Shown here: piece by piece, positions 9,697-18,831 of the stretch
Layout of the letters: each line of letters opens with the position of its first letter
Numbering within the stretch: the stretch's first letter is position 1
Assembly: GCF_014873495.1 (NCBI RefSeq)
Contig: NZ_JADBGF010000001.1
Location: forward strand, 2,232,001-2,296,000
From: Streptomyces stelliscabiei
Lineage (GTDB): Bacteria; Actinomycetota; Actinomycetes; Streptomycetales; Streptomycetaceae
Length of the DNA stretch: 64,000 nt
Direction: 5' to 3'
Position numbers and translations under genes: made by a program
Notes under the pieces: model-generated
Database searches by the model: none
Told to the model about the DNA's origin: nothing
What the model saw: the letters and a program-made list of their open reading frames with translations, nothing else

Positions 9697-10599
9697 TCAG
9701 CGGCCGGCGCCGCCGTCGGCGTTGGGACCGGAGTAGTCCTCGCCGTAGGAGCCCTTGGAGGGGCGGCGGCGGCGCATGGGGGGCTCGACGCCGTCGGCGA
9801 GGCGGCGGGCGGTGAGCAGGAAGCCGGTGTGGCCGATCATGCGGTGGTCGGGGCGGACGGCGAGGCCCTCGATGTGCCAGTTGCGGACCATCGACTCCCA
9901 GGCGCTCGGCTCGTTGAAGCAGCCGATCTCGCGGATGGACTCGACGGTCCGGGCGAGCTGGGTGGTGGTCGCCACGTAGCAGCAGACGATGCCGCCGGGG
10001 ACGAGGGCCTTGGAGACGGCTTCCAGGCACTCCCAGGGGGCGAGCATGTCGAGGACGACGCGGTCGACCTCGGTGTCGCTCAGGTTGTCCTGGAGGTCGC
10101 CGACGGTGAGCTGCCAGGCGGGGTGAGGGCCGCCGAAGTAGCGCTCCACGTTGGCCTGCGCGATCTCGGCGAAGTCCTCGCGGCGCTCGTAGCTGTGCAG
10201 CATGCCCTGGTCGCCGATGGCGCGCAGCAGGAAGCTGCTGAGCGAGCCGGAGCCGACTCCGGCCTCGACGACGCGGGCGCCGGGGAAGATGTCGGCGAAG
10301 GCGAGGATCTGCCCCGCGTCCTTGGGGTAGACCACGGCGGCGCCGCGGGGCATGGACAGGACGTAGTCGGGGAGCAGGGGGCGGAGCGCCAGGTAGGCGA
10401 CGTTCCCCGTGGTGCGGACAACACTGCCCTCGGGAGCGCCGATCAGCTCGTCGTGCGGGAAGGAACCCTTGTGGGTGTGGAAGTTCTTTCCCTCTTCGAG
10501 CGTGAACGTGTAGTGGCGTCCCTTGGGGTCGGTGAGCTGGACCTGGTCCCCGACCTTGAAGGGCCCGCGACGGCGGGCGGCACCGGTCGGTTCGGACAT
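9697..10599 (-). CDS. trmI: tRNA (adenine58-N1)-methyltransferase TrmI
   Basis: A 300-residue class I methyltransferase that makes m1A58 in the T-loop of tRNA from S-adenosylmethionine, as a homotetramer. The N-terminal small domain (GDQVQLTDPKGRHYTFTLEEG) is followed by the SAM-binding loop VVEAGVGSGSLSSFLLRAIG and a catalytic-loop region ending in DMLAPWECLE. The C-terminus is basic and probably disordered. Length is slightly above the usual 280. ATG 10599 gives the family start. The M50 protease gene lies 52 bp upstream in the same direction. Confidence 0.93.
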   Translation of the reverse strand: MSEPTGAARRRGPFKVGDQVQLTDPKGRHYTFTLEEGKNFHTHKGSFPHDELIGAPEGSVVRTTGNVAYLALRPLLPDYVLSMPRGAAVVYPKDAGQILAFADIFPGARVVEAGVGSGSLSSFLLRAIGDQGMLHSYERREDFAEIAQANVERYFGGPHPAWQLTVGDLQDNLSDTEVDRVVLDMLAPWECLEAVSKALVPGGIVCCYVATTTQLARTVESIREIGCFNEPSAWESMVRNWHIEGLAVRPDHRMIGHTGFLLTARRLADGVEPPMRRRRPSKGSYGEDYSGPNADGGAGR

Positions 10600-10651
10600 G
10601 TGACCAGCCTACCGGTCCCCGGGGAGCGCGCCGACCATGGTCGCGGCCAGC

Positions 10652-12244
10652 TCAGCTGGGCCGTGCCATCGCCTTGACGAAGGCGCGTTCCACGTCGGCG
10701 GCCGAGAGGACTCCGTAGATCTCGCCGGAGTCCTCGACCACGAGGTACTCGGTGGCGGGGGCGGCGCGGAGGGCGTCGAGGAGTTCTTCGCCCGCCAGTT
10801 CGGCGGAGACGCGCATGCCGTCGGTGAGGTCCTGGGCGAGGCCGCCGACGGCGACCCAGGGGCGGCGGTGTTCGGGTACGCCGACGATGGCGGCCTCGCG
10901 GACGAGGGAGAGGGGTTCGCCGTCGGGGTCGACGACGACGAGGGCGCGGGCGCCGGCCTCGTTGGCGCGGCGCAGGGCTTCGGACAGGGGGGTGTCGGTT
11001 TCGACGGGGACGGCGCGGCGGGTGAGGGCGCGGGCCTGGAGTTCGGGCAGGTGTTCGCGCAGGCGGGCCATGCGGAGGCTGTTGCCGGCGCCGGTCCAGA
11101 TGATCGCGGCGAGGATCGCGGCGAGCAGGGCGTCGAGGACGGTGTCCATGCCGACGCTGTCCTCGGCGGCGGAGCCGAGCAGGCCGGACTGAGTGAGGAG
11201 CGGCAGTCCGATGAGGACGGAGACGGCGAGGGCGCGGCCGACCCAGGCGGCGGCGACGGTGCCGCTCATGGGTTTGCCGGTGATCTTCCAGACGACGGCG
11301 CGGAGCATGCGTCCGCCGTCGAGGGGCAGGCCGGGGAGCAGGTTGAACGCGGCCACGATCAGGTTGGAGGCCATGAGGCCGGCGAGCAGGACGCCGGGGA
11401 CGGTGCCCGGTTCGACGGCGAGCAGGGCGAGGTAGAAGACGCCCGCGAGGACGAGGGAGAGCAGGGGGCCGACGAAGGCGAGGACGAATTCGCGGCCGGG
11501 GGTCTCGGACTCCTTCTCGATCTCGGAGACGCCGCCGAAGAACTGGAGCTGGATGCGGCGCACCGGCAGTTTGTAGCGCAGGGCGGCGATGGTGTGGGCG
11601 AGTTCGTGGACGAGGACTGAGGCGTAGAAGGCGACCGCGAAGAAGAGGGCGACGAGATAGCGTGCGGCGCCGAGTTCGGGCAGGACGCGGTCGAGCTGGC
11701 CGCCGAAGACCCAGGTGATGAGGGCGGCGACGAGGAACCAGCTGGGGGCGACGTACACGGGGACGCCGAAGGGGCGGCCCATCAGGATGCCGCCGCCGGG
11801 CTCCTTGGGGCGTGCGGGAGGTTTGGGGGCGGCGTCCCTGGGGGCGTCGGGGCGTGCGAAGGCCGCCGTGCGCTCCTGTTCGTCCTCCGGCGCCTTGTCG
11901 AGGTCGACCGGGTCGGTCGGAGTTGCCGGGGCCCTCGGCGGTTCGTCCGCGGTGGGCGTGGGCGCGGGGTCCGCGGGGTCGCCTGGGGGCCGGGCGGCGG
12001 TGGGTTCTTCGGCGGGGTGCTGCTCGTCGGGCTCGCCGGTGGGCCGGGAGGAGTCCGGTGCGTCGGGCCGCTCGGGGGCTTGCGCTCCGGGGGCGTCGGT
12101 GGGGGTGGACGGTTCGTCGGGGGTGTGCGGGGCCGGGGTGGGGGCGTCGTTCTCGGCCGGTGGCTCGGTCGCGTCGCGGTGTGCGCGCTCGGGCGCCTCG
12201 TCGCTGTCGGACCGCGGCTGCCCGCTCCCGCCGCTCGTCTCCAC
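10652..12244 (-). CDS. M50 site-2-type membrane metalloprotease with CBS pair
   Basis: A 530-residue integral membrane protease. Residues 1-155 or so are Pro/Ala/Asp/Glu-rich and probably disordered. The membrane domain then carries the zinc motif HELAH in LVHELAHTIAALRY and the second M50 motif LPGLPLDGGRML. The C-terminal 130 residues form two CBS repeats, which usually sense adenosine nucleotides. GTG 12244 is chosen for the GAGGGGAC upstream and because earlier codons look non-coding. Homologues cut membrane-bound regulators; the substrate is unknown. Confidence 0.88.
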   Translation of the reverse strand: METSGGSGQPRSDSDEAPERAHRDATEPPAENDAPTPAPHTPDEPSTPTDAPGAQAPERPDAPDSSRPTGEPDEQHPAEEPTAARPPGDPADPAPTPTADEPPRAPATPTDPVDLDKAPEDEQERTAAFARPDAPRDAAPKPPARPKEPGGGILMGRPFGVPVYVAPSWFLVAALITWVFGGQLDRVLPELGAARYLVALFFAVAFYASVLVHELAHTIAALRYKLPVRRIQLQFFGGVSEIEKESETPGREFVLAFVGPLLSLVLAGVFYLALLAVEPGTVPGVLLAGLMASNLIVAAFNLLPGLPLDGGRMLRAVVWKITGKPMSGTVAAAWVGRALAVSVLIGLPLLTQSGLLGSAAEDSVGMDTVLDALLAAILAAIIWTGAGNSLRMARLREHLPELQARALTRRAVPVETDTPLSEALRRANEAGARALVVVDPDGEPLSLVREAAIVGVPEHRRPWVAVGGLAQDLTDGMRVSAELAGEELLDALRAAPATEYLVVEDSGEIYGVLSAADVERAFVKAMARPS

Positions 12245-12471
12245 GATGTCCCCTCGTTCGAAGCGTCTTCCGCGCCCGGTGGCCGGGCGGAAGGGTCTGC
12301 GGTCGATGCTATGCGGTCGCCGGGGCACGTTCCGCCCCGGCACCCCTCTGTTCTCCTCTGTTCTCCCCCGCGTCGCACCGGGCACACGGGTGTCGCGGTG
12401 CGGGTCGCCGGGCGGAGGCGGTGCGGGCCGGTGGCTGTCACTGTCAGTGGTGGGCCGTATGGTCTGAGGTC

Positions 12472-13404
<933 letters not shown>

Positions 13405-13484
13405 GGTCTTCGGTGGATCAGGCCCGGGCCGGGGGGCCCGAAGCCGGTCTGATCCCGTATCAGGCTCTAGCGAAGGAGACTTTC

Positions 13485-14156
13485 GTGGCCGTCCGGGTCC
13501 TACTGGTCGACGACCAGCCGCTGCTGCGTACCGGCTTCCGGATGATTCTGGAGGCGGAGCAGGACATCGCGGTCGTCGGGGAGGCCGGTGACGGTCTGCA
13601 GGCACTCGACCAGGTGCGGGCGCTGCAGCCCGATGTGGTGCTGATGGACATCCGTATGCCCCGGATGGACGGGGTGGAGGCGACGCGGCAGATCACCGGC
13701 CCCGGGCGGGACGGTCCGGCGAAGGTGCTGGTGCTGACGACGTTCGACCTGGACGAGTACGTGGTGGAGGCGCTGCGGGCGGGTGCCAGCGGGTTCCTGC
13801 TGAAGGACGCTCCGGCCAATGAGCTGGTGCAGGCGATCCGGGTGGTGGCGGGCGGGGAGGCGATGCTCGCGCCGAGCATCACGCGCCGGCTGCTGGACAA
13901 GTACGCGGAGCATCTGCCGTCGGGCGACGAGCCGGTGCCGGACACCCTGCACACGCTGACCGACCGTGAGGTCGAGGTGCTGAAGCTGGTGGCGCGGGGT
14001 CTGTCGAACGCGGAGATCGCCGCCGACCTGTTCGTCAGCGAGACCACGGTCAAGACGCATGTGGGGCATGTGCTGACCAAGCTGGGGCTGCGCGACCGGG
14101 TGCAGGCGGCGGTGTACGCGTACGAGAGCGGGCTGGTGCGCCCCGGCGCGCAGTAG
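13485..14156 (+). CDS. NarL/FixJ-type response regulator (orphan)
   Basis: A 223-residue regulator. The receiver domain begins VRVLLVDDQPLLRTGFRMIL, with the phospho-acceptor Asp in DVVLMDIRMPRMDG, then a flexible linker and a LuxR-type helix-turn-helix (LTDREVEVLKLVARGLSNAEIAADLFVSETTVKTHV). GTG 13485 has AAGGAG seven bases before it. No histidine kinase gene is nearby, so it is an orphan or is paired elsewhere. Its targets are unknown. Confidence 0.93.
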   Translation: MAVRVLLVDDQPLLRTGFRMILEAEQDIAVVGEAGDGLQALDQVRALQPDVVLMDIRMPRMDGVEATRQITGPGRDGPAKVLVLTTFDLDEYVVEALRAGASGFLLKDAPANELVQAIRVVAGGEAMLAPSITRRLLDKYAEHLPSGDEPVPDTLHTLTDREVEVLKLVARGLSNAEIAADLFVSETTVKTHVGHVLTKLGLRDRVQAAVYAYESGLVRPGAQ

Positions 14157-14180
14157 GTACCGCGCATCGTGTTCACGCGC

Positions 14181-14216
14181 CGAGGGCGCCCTCTTCGTCG
14201 GAAGAGGGCGCCCTCG
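14181..14216. terminator. Bidirectional terminator
   Basis: CGAGGGCGCCCTCTTC pairs perfectly with its complement around a GTCG loop (16-bp stem), between the stop of the response regulator and the stop of the convergent peptide-binding lipoprotein gene. Confidence 0.85.
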
Positions 14217-14236
14217 GTGTGTGCGGCCGGGTGACG

Positions 14237-15820
14237 TCAGCCCTTGCTGAGCTCCCAGAAGCGGAAGACGGTGGAGGCGTCCAGGCAGTACTCCAGGCCG
14301 TAGACGTCGTCGCCGACGACGGCGTACTGCTTGGCCTGCCAGATGGGCAGGAGGGGGACGTCGGTGGCGACGATGTTCTGGAGTTCGGCGTACTCCTTCT
14401 CCGTGGCGGAGCGCTCGCTCTCGGCGGCGGTCTTGGGGAGGAGTTCACCGGTGATGGTGGTGTTGCTGTAGTTGTTGTCCAGCACGTTGCCCTTGCCGAA
14501 GAAGGGGCCGGTGAAGTTGTCGGGGTCCGGGTAGTCGGGGACCCAGCCCTTCACATAGACGCCGTACTTGCCGGCGGCGATGTCCTTCTCGTACTGGGCG
14601 AAGGCGACGGATTTGACGTCGGCGTCGAACAGGCCGCTGTCGTTGAGCTGCTTCGCGATGGCCTTCAACTCCTGGTCGGTGGAGGGGCCGTAGCGCGACG
14701 GGGTGGACCAGAGGGTCAGCTCGACCTTGTCGGTGATGCCGTCGGCGCGGAGGGCGGCCTCGGCCTTGTCCGTGGAGGGGCGGGCGCCGTAGGTGTCGAA
14801 GAAGGCCGTGTTGTGGCCGGTGATACCGGCCGGGATGATCGAGTACAGCGGTGTGGCGGTGCCCTGGTACACCTCGTCGACGAGGGCTTCGCGGTCGAGG
14901 AGGTGGGCGATGGCCTGGCGGACGCCGAGCTTGCCGGCGACCGGGTCGTCCATGTTGAAGACGAGGTGCTGGACCTCGGCGCCGGTGCCGTCGACGATGT
15001 CGACGCCGCTGGCGGTGGAGGTGTCGGTCTCGATGTCGGAGATGTCGGAGGCGCTGAGGCCGCGGTAGGTGACGTCGAGGTCGCCCTCCAGCAGGGACTT
15101 CTTCAGGGCGTCCTGGTCACCGTGGAAGAACCGGAGGGTGACGCCGGTGTTCTCGACGTCGGCGGTGCCCTTGTAGTTGTCGTTGACGGTGAAGACGGCC
15201 TCGTCCTCGCCGAAGGACTCCAGCTTGTAGGGGCCGGAGCCGACCGCCTCGCCGTCCTCGCGGAGTCCGTCGGCGTCGTAGGAGCTCTCGTCGACGATGG
15301 AGCCGGCGCCGGAGGCGATCTTGCTGGGGAAGGTGGCGTCGGCGTACTTGAGGTCGAAGCGGACGGTCTTGTCGTCCGGGGTCTCGACCTTGTCGAGCAT
15401 GGGGAACATGATCGCGGGGCCGGCGTCGTCGTTGATCTTCAGCATGCGGTCGAAGGAGAACTTGACGTCCTTCGCGGTGAGCGCCTCACCGTTGCTGAAC
15501 TTCAGCCCGCTCTTGAGGGTGCACTCGTAGACCTTGGTTCCGCCGTCGGTGAAGGAGCACTCCTCGGCGAGGTCCGGTTCGGGCTCGGTGGCGCCGTTGG
15601 GGAAGCTCAGCAGCGACTGGAAGACGTTGTTGAACAGCAGCCAGGACCCGGGGTCGTAGCCGGAGGCCGGGTCGGTGGCCAGGACGTCGTCGGACATCCC
15701 CATCACGATGGCGGAACCTGAGTCCCCGGATCCCCCCGAGTCGGAGCCGCAACCGGTCAGCAGGCCGGCGGCCAGCCCTGTCGCGATGGTCAGGACGGGC
15801 CACTGGGTGCGTATGTTCAC
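14237..15820 (-). CDS. Family 5 oligopeptide-binding lipoprotein (first of a tandem pair)
   Basis: A 527-residue extracellular solute-binding protein. The N-terminus is a lipoprotein signal with lipobox LLTGC (LAAGLLTGCGS), followed by a Gly/Ser linker and the SBP_bac_5 fold seen in DppA/OppA. GTG 15820 is preferred for AAGG nine bases upstream; the longer frame adds 20 residues ahead of the signal. It is closely similar to the next gene (shared LPLLPIWQAKQYA versus VPILPLWQGKQYV near the end). No permease or ATPase gene is adjacent. Confidence 0.9.
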   Translation of the reverse strand: MNIRTQWPVLTIATGLAAGLLTGCGSDSGGSGDSGSAIVMGMSDDVLATDPASGYDPGSWLLFNNVFQSLLSFPNGATEPEPDLAEECSFTDGGTKVYECTLKSGLKFSNGEALTAKDVKFSFDRMLKINDDAGPAIMFPMLDKVETPDDKTVRFDLKYADATFPSKIASGAGSIVDESSYDADGLREDGEAVGSGPYKLESFGEDEAVFTVNDNYKGTADVENTGVTLRFFHGDQDALKKSLLEGDLDVTYRGLSASDISDIETDTSTASGVDIVDGTGAEVQHLVFNMDDPVAGKLGVRQAIAHLLDREALVDEVYQGTATPLYSIIPAGITGHNTAFFDTYGARPSTDKAEAALRADGITDKVELTLWSTPSRYGPSTDQELKAIAKQLNDSGLFDADVKSVAFAQYEKDIAAGKYGVYVKGWVPDYPDPDNFTGPFFGKGNVLDNNYSNTTITGELLPKTAAESERSATEKEYAELQNIVATDVPLLPIWQAKQYAVVGDDVYGLEYCLDASTVFRFWELSKG

Positions 15821-15913
15821 GTATGGATGCCTTGTGTCGTCGGTGTATTGCGGGCGCTCCGGTTCCCCCGAGGCCGCCAACGGGCCCTGGTCCGGAGGGT
15901 GGTTGAGGTCCGG

Positions 15914-17518
15914 TCAGTTGCCGCGGCCGCGGCCCAGCTCCCAGAGCTGGAGCGTCGAGGCGGCGTTGAGGGCGTACTCGGCACCGGTGATGTCGTCCCG
16001 GGCCGCGACGTACTGCTTGCCCTGCCACAGCGGGAGGATCGGCACGTCCTCGGCGACGATGTCCTGGATGCCGGTGAGGCTGCCCGCGGCGGTGAGACGG
16101 TCGGCCGCGCGGCGGGACTCGGGGATCAGCTTGCCGCGGATCTCGCTGTTGGCGTACGGCGAGCCGAGGAAGTTGTCCTTGTCGAGGAAGGGGGCGAGGT
16201 AGTTGTCGGCGTCGGGGAAGTCCGGGAACCAGCCCATGCCGTAGACCGCGTACTCGCCCTTCTGCTCGGCGGGGCGGAACGTGGACCAGGGGGTGCCCTT
16301 GATGGTCACGTCGAACAGGCCGCTGTCGTCGAGCTGCTTCTTCAGCAGCTCGAACTCCTTCTTCGTGGCCGAGCCGTAGTGGTCGGTCGTGTAGTGGAGG
16401 GTCAGCTTCACCGGGGCGGTGACGCCCGCGCTCTGCAGGGTCGACTTCGCCTTGGCGACGTCCGGGTCGCCGTACTGGTTGAAGAAGGAGTTGGAGTGGC
16501 CGGTGATGCCGGCCGGGACCAGCGAGAAGAGGGGCTCGGCCTGGGTGCCGTAGACCTTGGCGACGAGTTCGCCGCGGTCGATGACCTCGGCCATGGCGCG
16601 GCGGACGGCGGTGCTCTTGACCGGGGCGGCGTCGGTGTTGAAGGCGAGGTAGCGGATCTCCAGGCCGGCGGACTCGATGACGTCGATGTCGCCGTCGGTG
16701 GACTCGGAGAGCTTGGTGATCTGCTCGGGCGTCATGGTGCGGGTCATCAGGTCGATGTCGCCGGCCTTCAGGGCGCTGCCCATGGCGTCGGCGTCCGCGA
16801 AGGAGCGCAGCTCGACCTTGTCGTTCTTCGGGTCCAACTGCCCCTTGTAGTGGGGGTTCTTGGTGAACACGGCCCGGACCAGCTCGTTGTTCTCGACCTC
16901 GGCGTCCAGGGTGTACGGGCCGGAGCCGTCGACCTGGAAGCCGTCGCGCAGCTTGCCCTTGTCGTAGTCGGCCGGGTTGACGATGCCGGCGACGGGGGTG
17001 GACAGCTTGTACGGGAGGGTCGCGTCGGGGCTGTTGAGGTGGAAGATCACCTCGTTGTCGCCCTTGGTCTCGACGAGGTCGATGGTGGACAGCAGGGCGA
17101 AGACACCGCTGTCGGCCTTGAGGGAGCGGGCGCGGTCGATGGAGAACTTGACGTCCTCGGCGGTGACCGGGGAGCCGTCGGCGAACTTCAGGCCGGTGCG
17201 CAGCGTGCAGGCGTAGCGCTCGTTGCCGCTGTCGGTGAAGGAGCACCGGGAGGCGGCCTCGGGTTGCGGTTCGCCGTCGCCGCGCGGCTGGACCAGGAGG
17301 GTCTGGACGGTCTGGCGCAGGATGTTCCACGTGCCGACGTCGTAGGCGTAGGCCGGGTCGATCGGGGCCGGGGCCTCCTTCGAGGCGGTGAACCGGTCGG
17401 TGGTGCCGACGACGATCGCGTCGCCGCTCGCGCCCGCGCCGTCGGTGGCGCCGCAGGCGGCGAGCACCGGGGCGAGCAGTCCGATCACGGCCGGCAGCAC
17501 CAGGGTCTTGCGGTTCAT
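15914..17518 (-). CDS. Family 5 oligopeptide-binding lipoprotein (second of the pair)
   Basis: A 534-residue paralogue of the downstream gene. The signal MNRKTLVLPAVIGLLAPVLAAC ends in a clear lipobox, so the protein should be tethered outside the membrane. The SBP_bac_5 fold spans residues 45-525. ATG 17518 has GGAG nine bases upstream. A 93-bp gap separates it from the first copy, so they are probably one operon born from duplication. Peptide or oligosaccharide binding is likely; specificity is not predictable. Confidence 0.9.
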   Translation of the reverse strand: MNRKTLVLPAVIGLLAPVLAACGATDGAGASGDAIVVGTTDRFTASKEAPAPIDPAYAYDVGTWNILRQTVQTLLVQPRGDGEPQPEAASRCSFTDSGNERYACTLRTGLKFADGSPVTAEDVKFSIDRARSLKADSGVFALLSTIDLVETKGDNEVIFHLNSPDATLPYKLSTPVAGIVNPADYDKGKLRDGFQVDGSGPYTLDAEVENNELVRAVFTKNPHYKGQLDPKNDKVELRSFADADAMGSALKAGDIDLMTRTMTPEQITKLSESTDGDIDVIESAGLEIRYLAFNTDAAPVKSTAVRRAMAEVIDRGELVAKVYGTQAEPLFSLVPAGITGHSNSFFNQYGDPDVAKAKSTLQSAGVTAPVKLTLHYTTDHYGSATKKEFELLKKQLDDSGLFDVTIKGTPWSTFRPAEQKGEYAVYGMGWFPDFPDADNYLAPFLDKDNFLGSPYANSEIRGKLIPESRRAADRLTAAGSLTGIQDIVAEDVPILPLWQGKQYVAARDDITGAEYALNAASTLQLWELGRGRGN

Positions 17519-17924
17519 GCTCGGTTTCTCCAGAGCTGTGGTCCGGGACGGGTGCCTGCGGGGTGGTGCGAGCGCGTCACGGGAAGTACGGCGATGTTCT
17601 CGCGTCGAGATTAGCCCGCACCGCCGAACAGGCCCGCGCGTACCGGAGTTGAGTTCCCATCACGCTGCGGAACCGGGTGTGGACACAAACGGTGTAGTGC
17701 GCACGGAATGTTTGGGTGCAGCCTTCGCCAATCGGGACACAAGGACGTGTCGAACTCCCCCGAATGCGGGATTTGAACCCGTCCGGAGGCCGCCCCGGAC
17801 CCATGCGGGAGTGGCAAAGGTCACAGCCGAAAAGGGGTTCCCGGGCCCGGGAATTCAGTCATTACGACCGGACCGAATTCCCCGGCACCCGGCTCTGTTC
17901 ACGATCTTGGAATTCCTTGCGCTT
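17519..17924. other. Intergenic region, no gene supported
   Basis: About 400 bp between the second lipoprotein gene and the end of the HAD gene. It should hold the lipoprotein operon promoter on the left. Bases 17764-17778 resemble a tRNA T-arm on the minus strand, but no complete cloverleaf can be built around it. The frames here have composition unlike Streptomyces genes, and none has a convincing start. Confidence 0.6.
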
Positions 17925-18629
17925 TCAATTGCCTGTCGTCACCATCAGACCGCGCAGAAATGGCAGGTCGACCTCTTCCAGCGAGGTCACGACGGTGCGG
18001 CGGACGGCGGGGGCGATGGGGGCGACGGACGGGACGGCGACCACATGGCAGCCGGCGGCCTCGGCGGCGGCGACACCGGTCGCGGTGTCCTCGATGACCG
18101 CGCACCGGATGGGCTCCGCGCCGAGGCCGGAGGCCGCGAGGAGGTAGGGGTCGGGGAACGGCTTGGTCCGCTCGACCTCGTCGCCCGCGACGGTCAGGGC
18201 GAAGTGCTGGGGGCCGAGGGAGGCCAGGACGCGGTCGATGATGCGCCGGTGCGAGGCGGAGACCAGGGCCGTGGGGACGCCGTGGGCGGCGAGCTCGGCG
18301 AGGAGCCTGGAGGCGCCGGGCATCAGGGGCAGCGCGCGCCCGATGCGGGCCTCGAAGCCGTCGTTGAGCAGCACGCTCAGCTCGGGGAGGGTGATGTCGG
18401 CGCCGGTGGCCTCGATGAGGAAGCCCGCGCTGCGGCTCATGGGGCCGCCGACCACGACATGGCGCCAGGAGTCGTCGAGAGCGTGGCCGAGGCCGGCGAA
18501 GACCTCCACCTCCACGTCCCACCAGAACCCCTCGGTGTCCACCAGGGTGCCGTCCATGTCGAGGAGCACGGCCTGCAGCGCGGAGCCTTCGGCCGTACGG
18601 GTTCCTGGCGCGGGAATCGTCGTGGTCAT
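17925..18629 (-). CDS. HAD-family phosphatase (beta-phosphoglucomutase-like)
   Basis: A 234-residue hydrolase of the haloacid dehalogenase superfamily, subfamily IA. Motif I is LLDMDGTLVDTEG (nucleophile and acid Asp), motif II is the Ser in ALVSASHR, motif III the Lys in ERTKPFPDPY, and motif IV the acidic pair in AVIEDTATG. The helical cap lies in residues 25-95. ATG 18629 has AAGGAGG eight bases upstream. Substrate is probably a small sugar phosphate or nucleotide. Confidence 0.9.
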   Translation of the reverse strand: MTTTIPAPGTRTAEGSALQAVLLDMDGTLVDTEGFWWDVEVEVFAGLGHALDDSWRHVVVGGPMSRSAGFLIEATGADITLPELSVLLNDGFEARIGRALPLMPGASRLLAELAAHGVPTALVSASHRRIIDRVLASLGPQHFALTVAGDEVERTKPFPDPYLLAASGLGAEPIRCAVIEDTATGVAAAEAAGCHVVAVPSVAPIAPAVRRTVVTSLEEVDLPFLRGLMVTTGN

Positions 18630-18653
18630 CCGGCGCACCTCCTTGGGGGACGA

Positions 18654-18686
18654 GCAGGCCGGTTCCCGGATGGGGAACCGGCCTGC
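18654..18686 (-). terminator. Terminator after metH
   Basis: GCAGGCCGGTTCCC and its exact complement form a 14-bp stem with a 5-base loop between metH and the HAD gene, which read in the same direction. It probably ends metH transcripts. Confidence 0.75.
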
Positions 18687-18831
18687 GGTGGACCGACCAG
18701 TCTACGACGTCGCGCCCACAAACGCCTCGCGGGCGAGCCGGCCCCCGCCCGGCAGGGGCCGCGACCAGCGACGACGGCGCCGCGGCCGCCCCCGGGCCCC
18801 GCGAAGCCGCCCCCGACTCGTCCCGGTGGAG

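Noticed and set aside
17764..17778. T-arm-like sequence suggesting a tRNA on the minus strand
   Set aside because: The GGTTCAAATCC core is present but no matching acceptor stem, D-arm or anticodon arm exists within the required distance.
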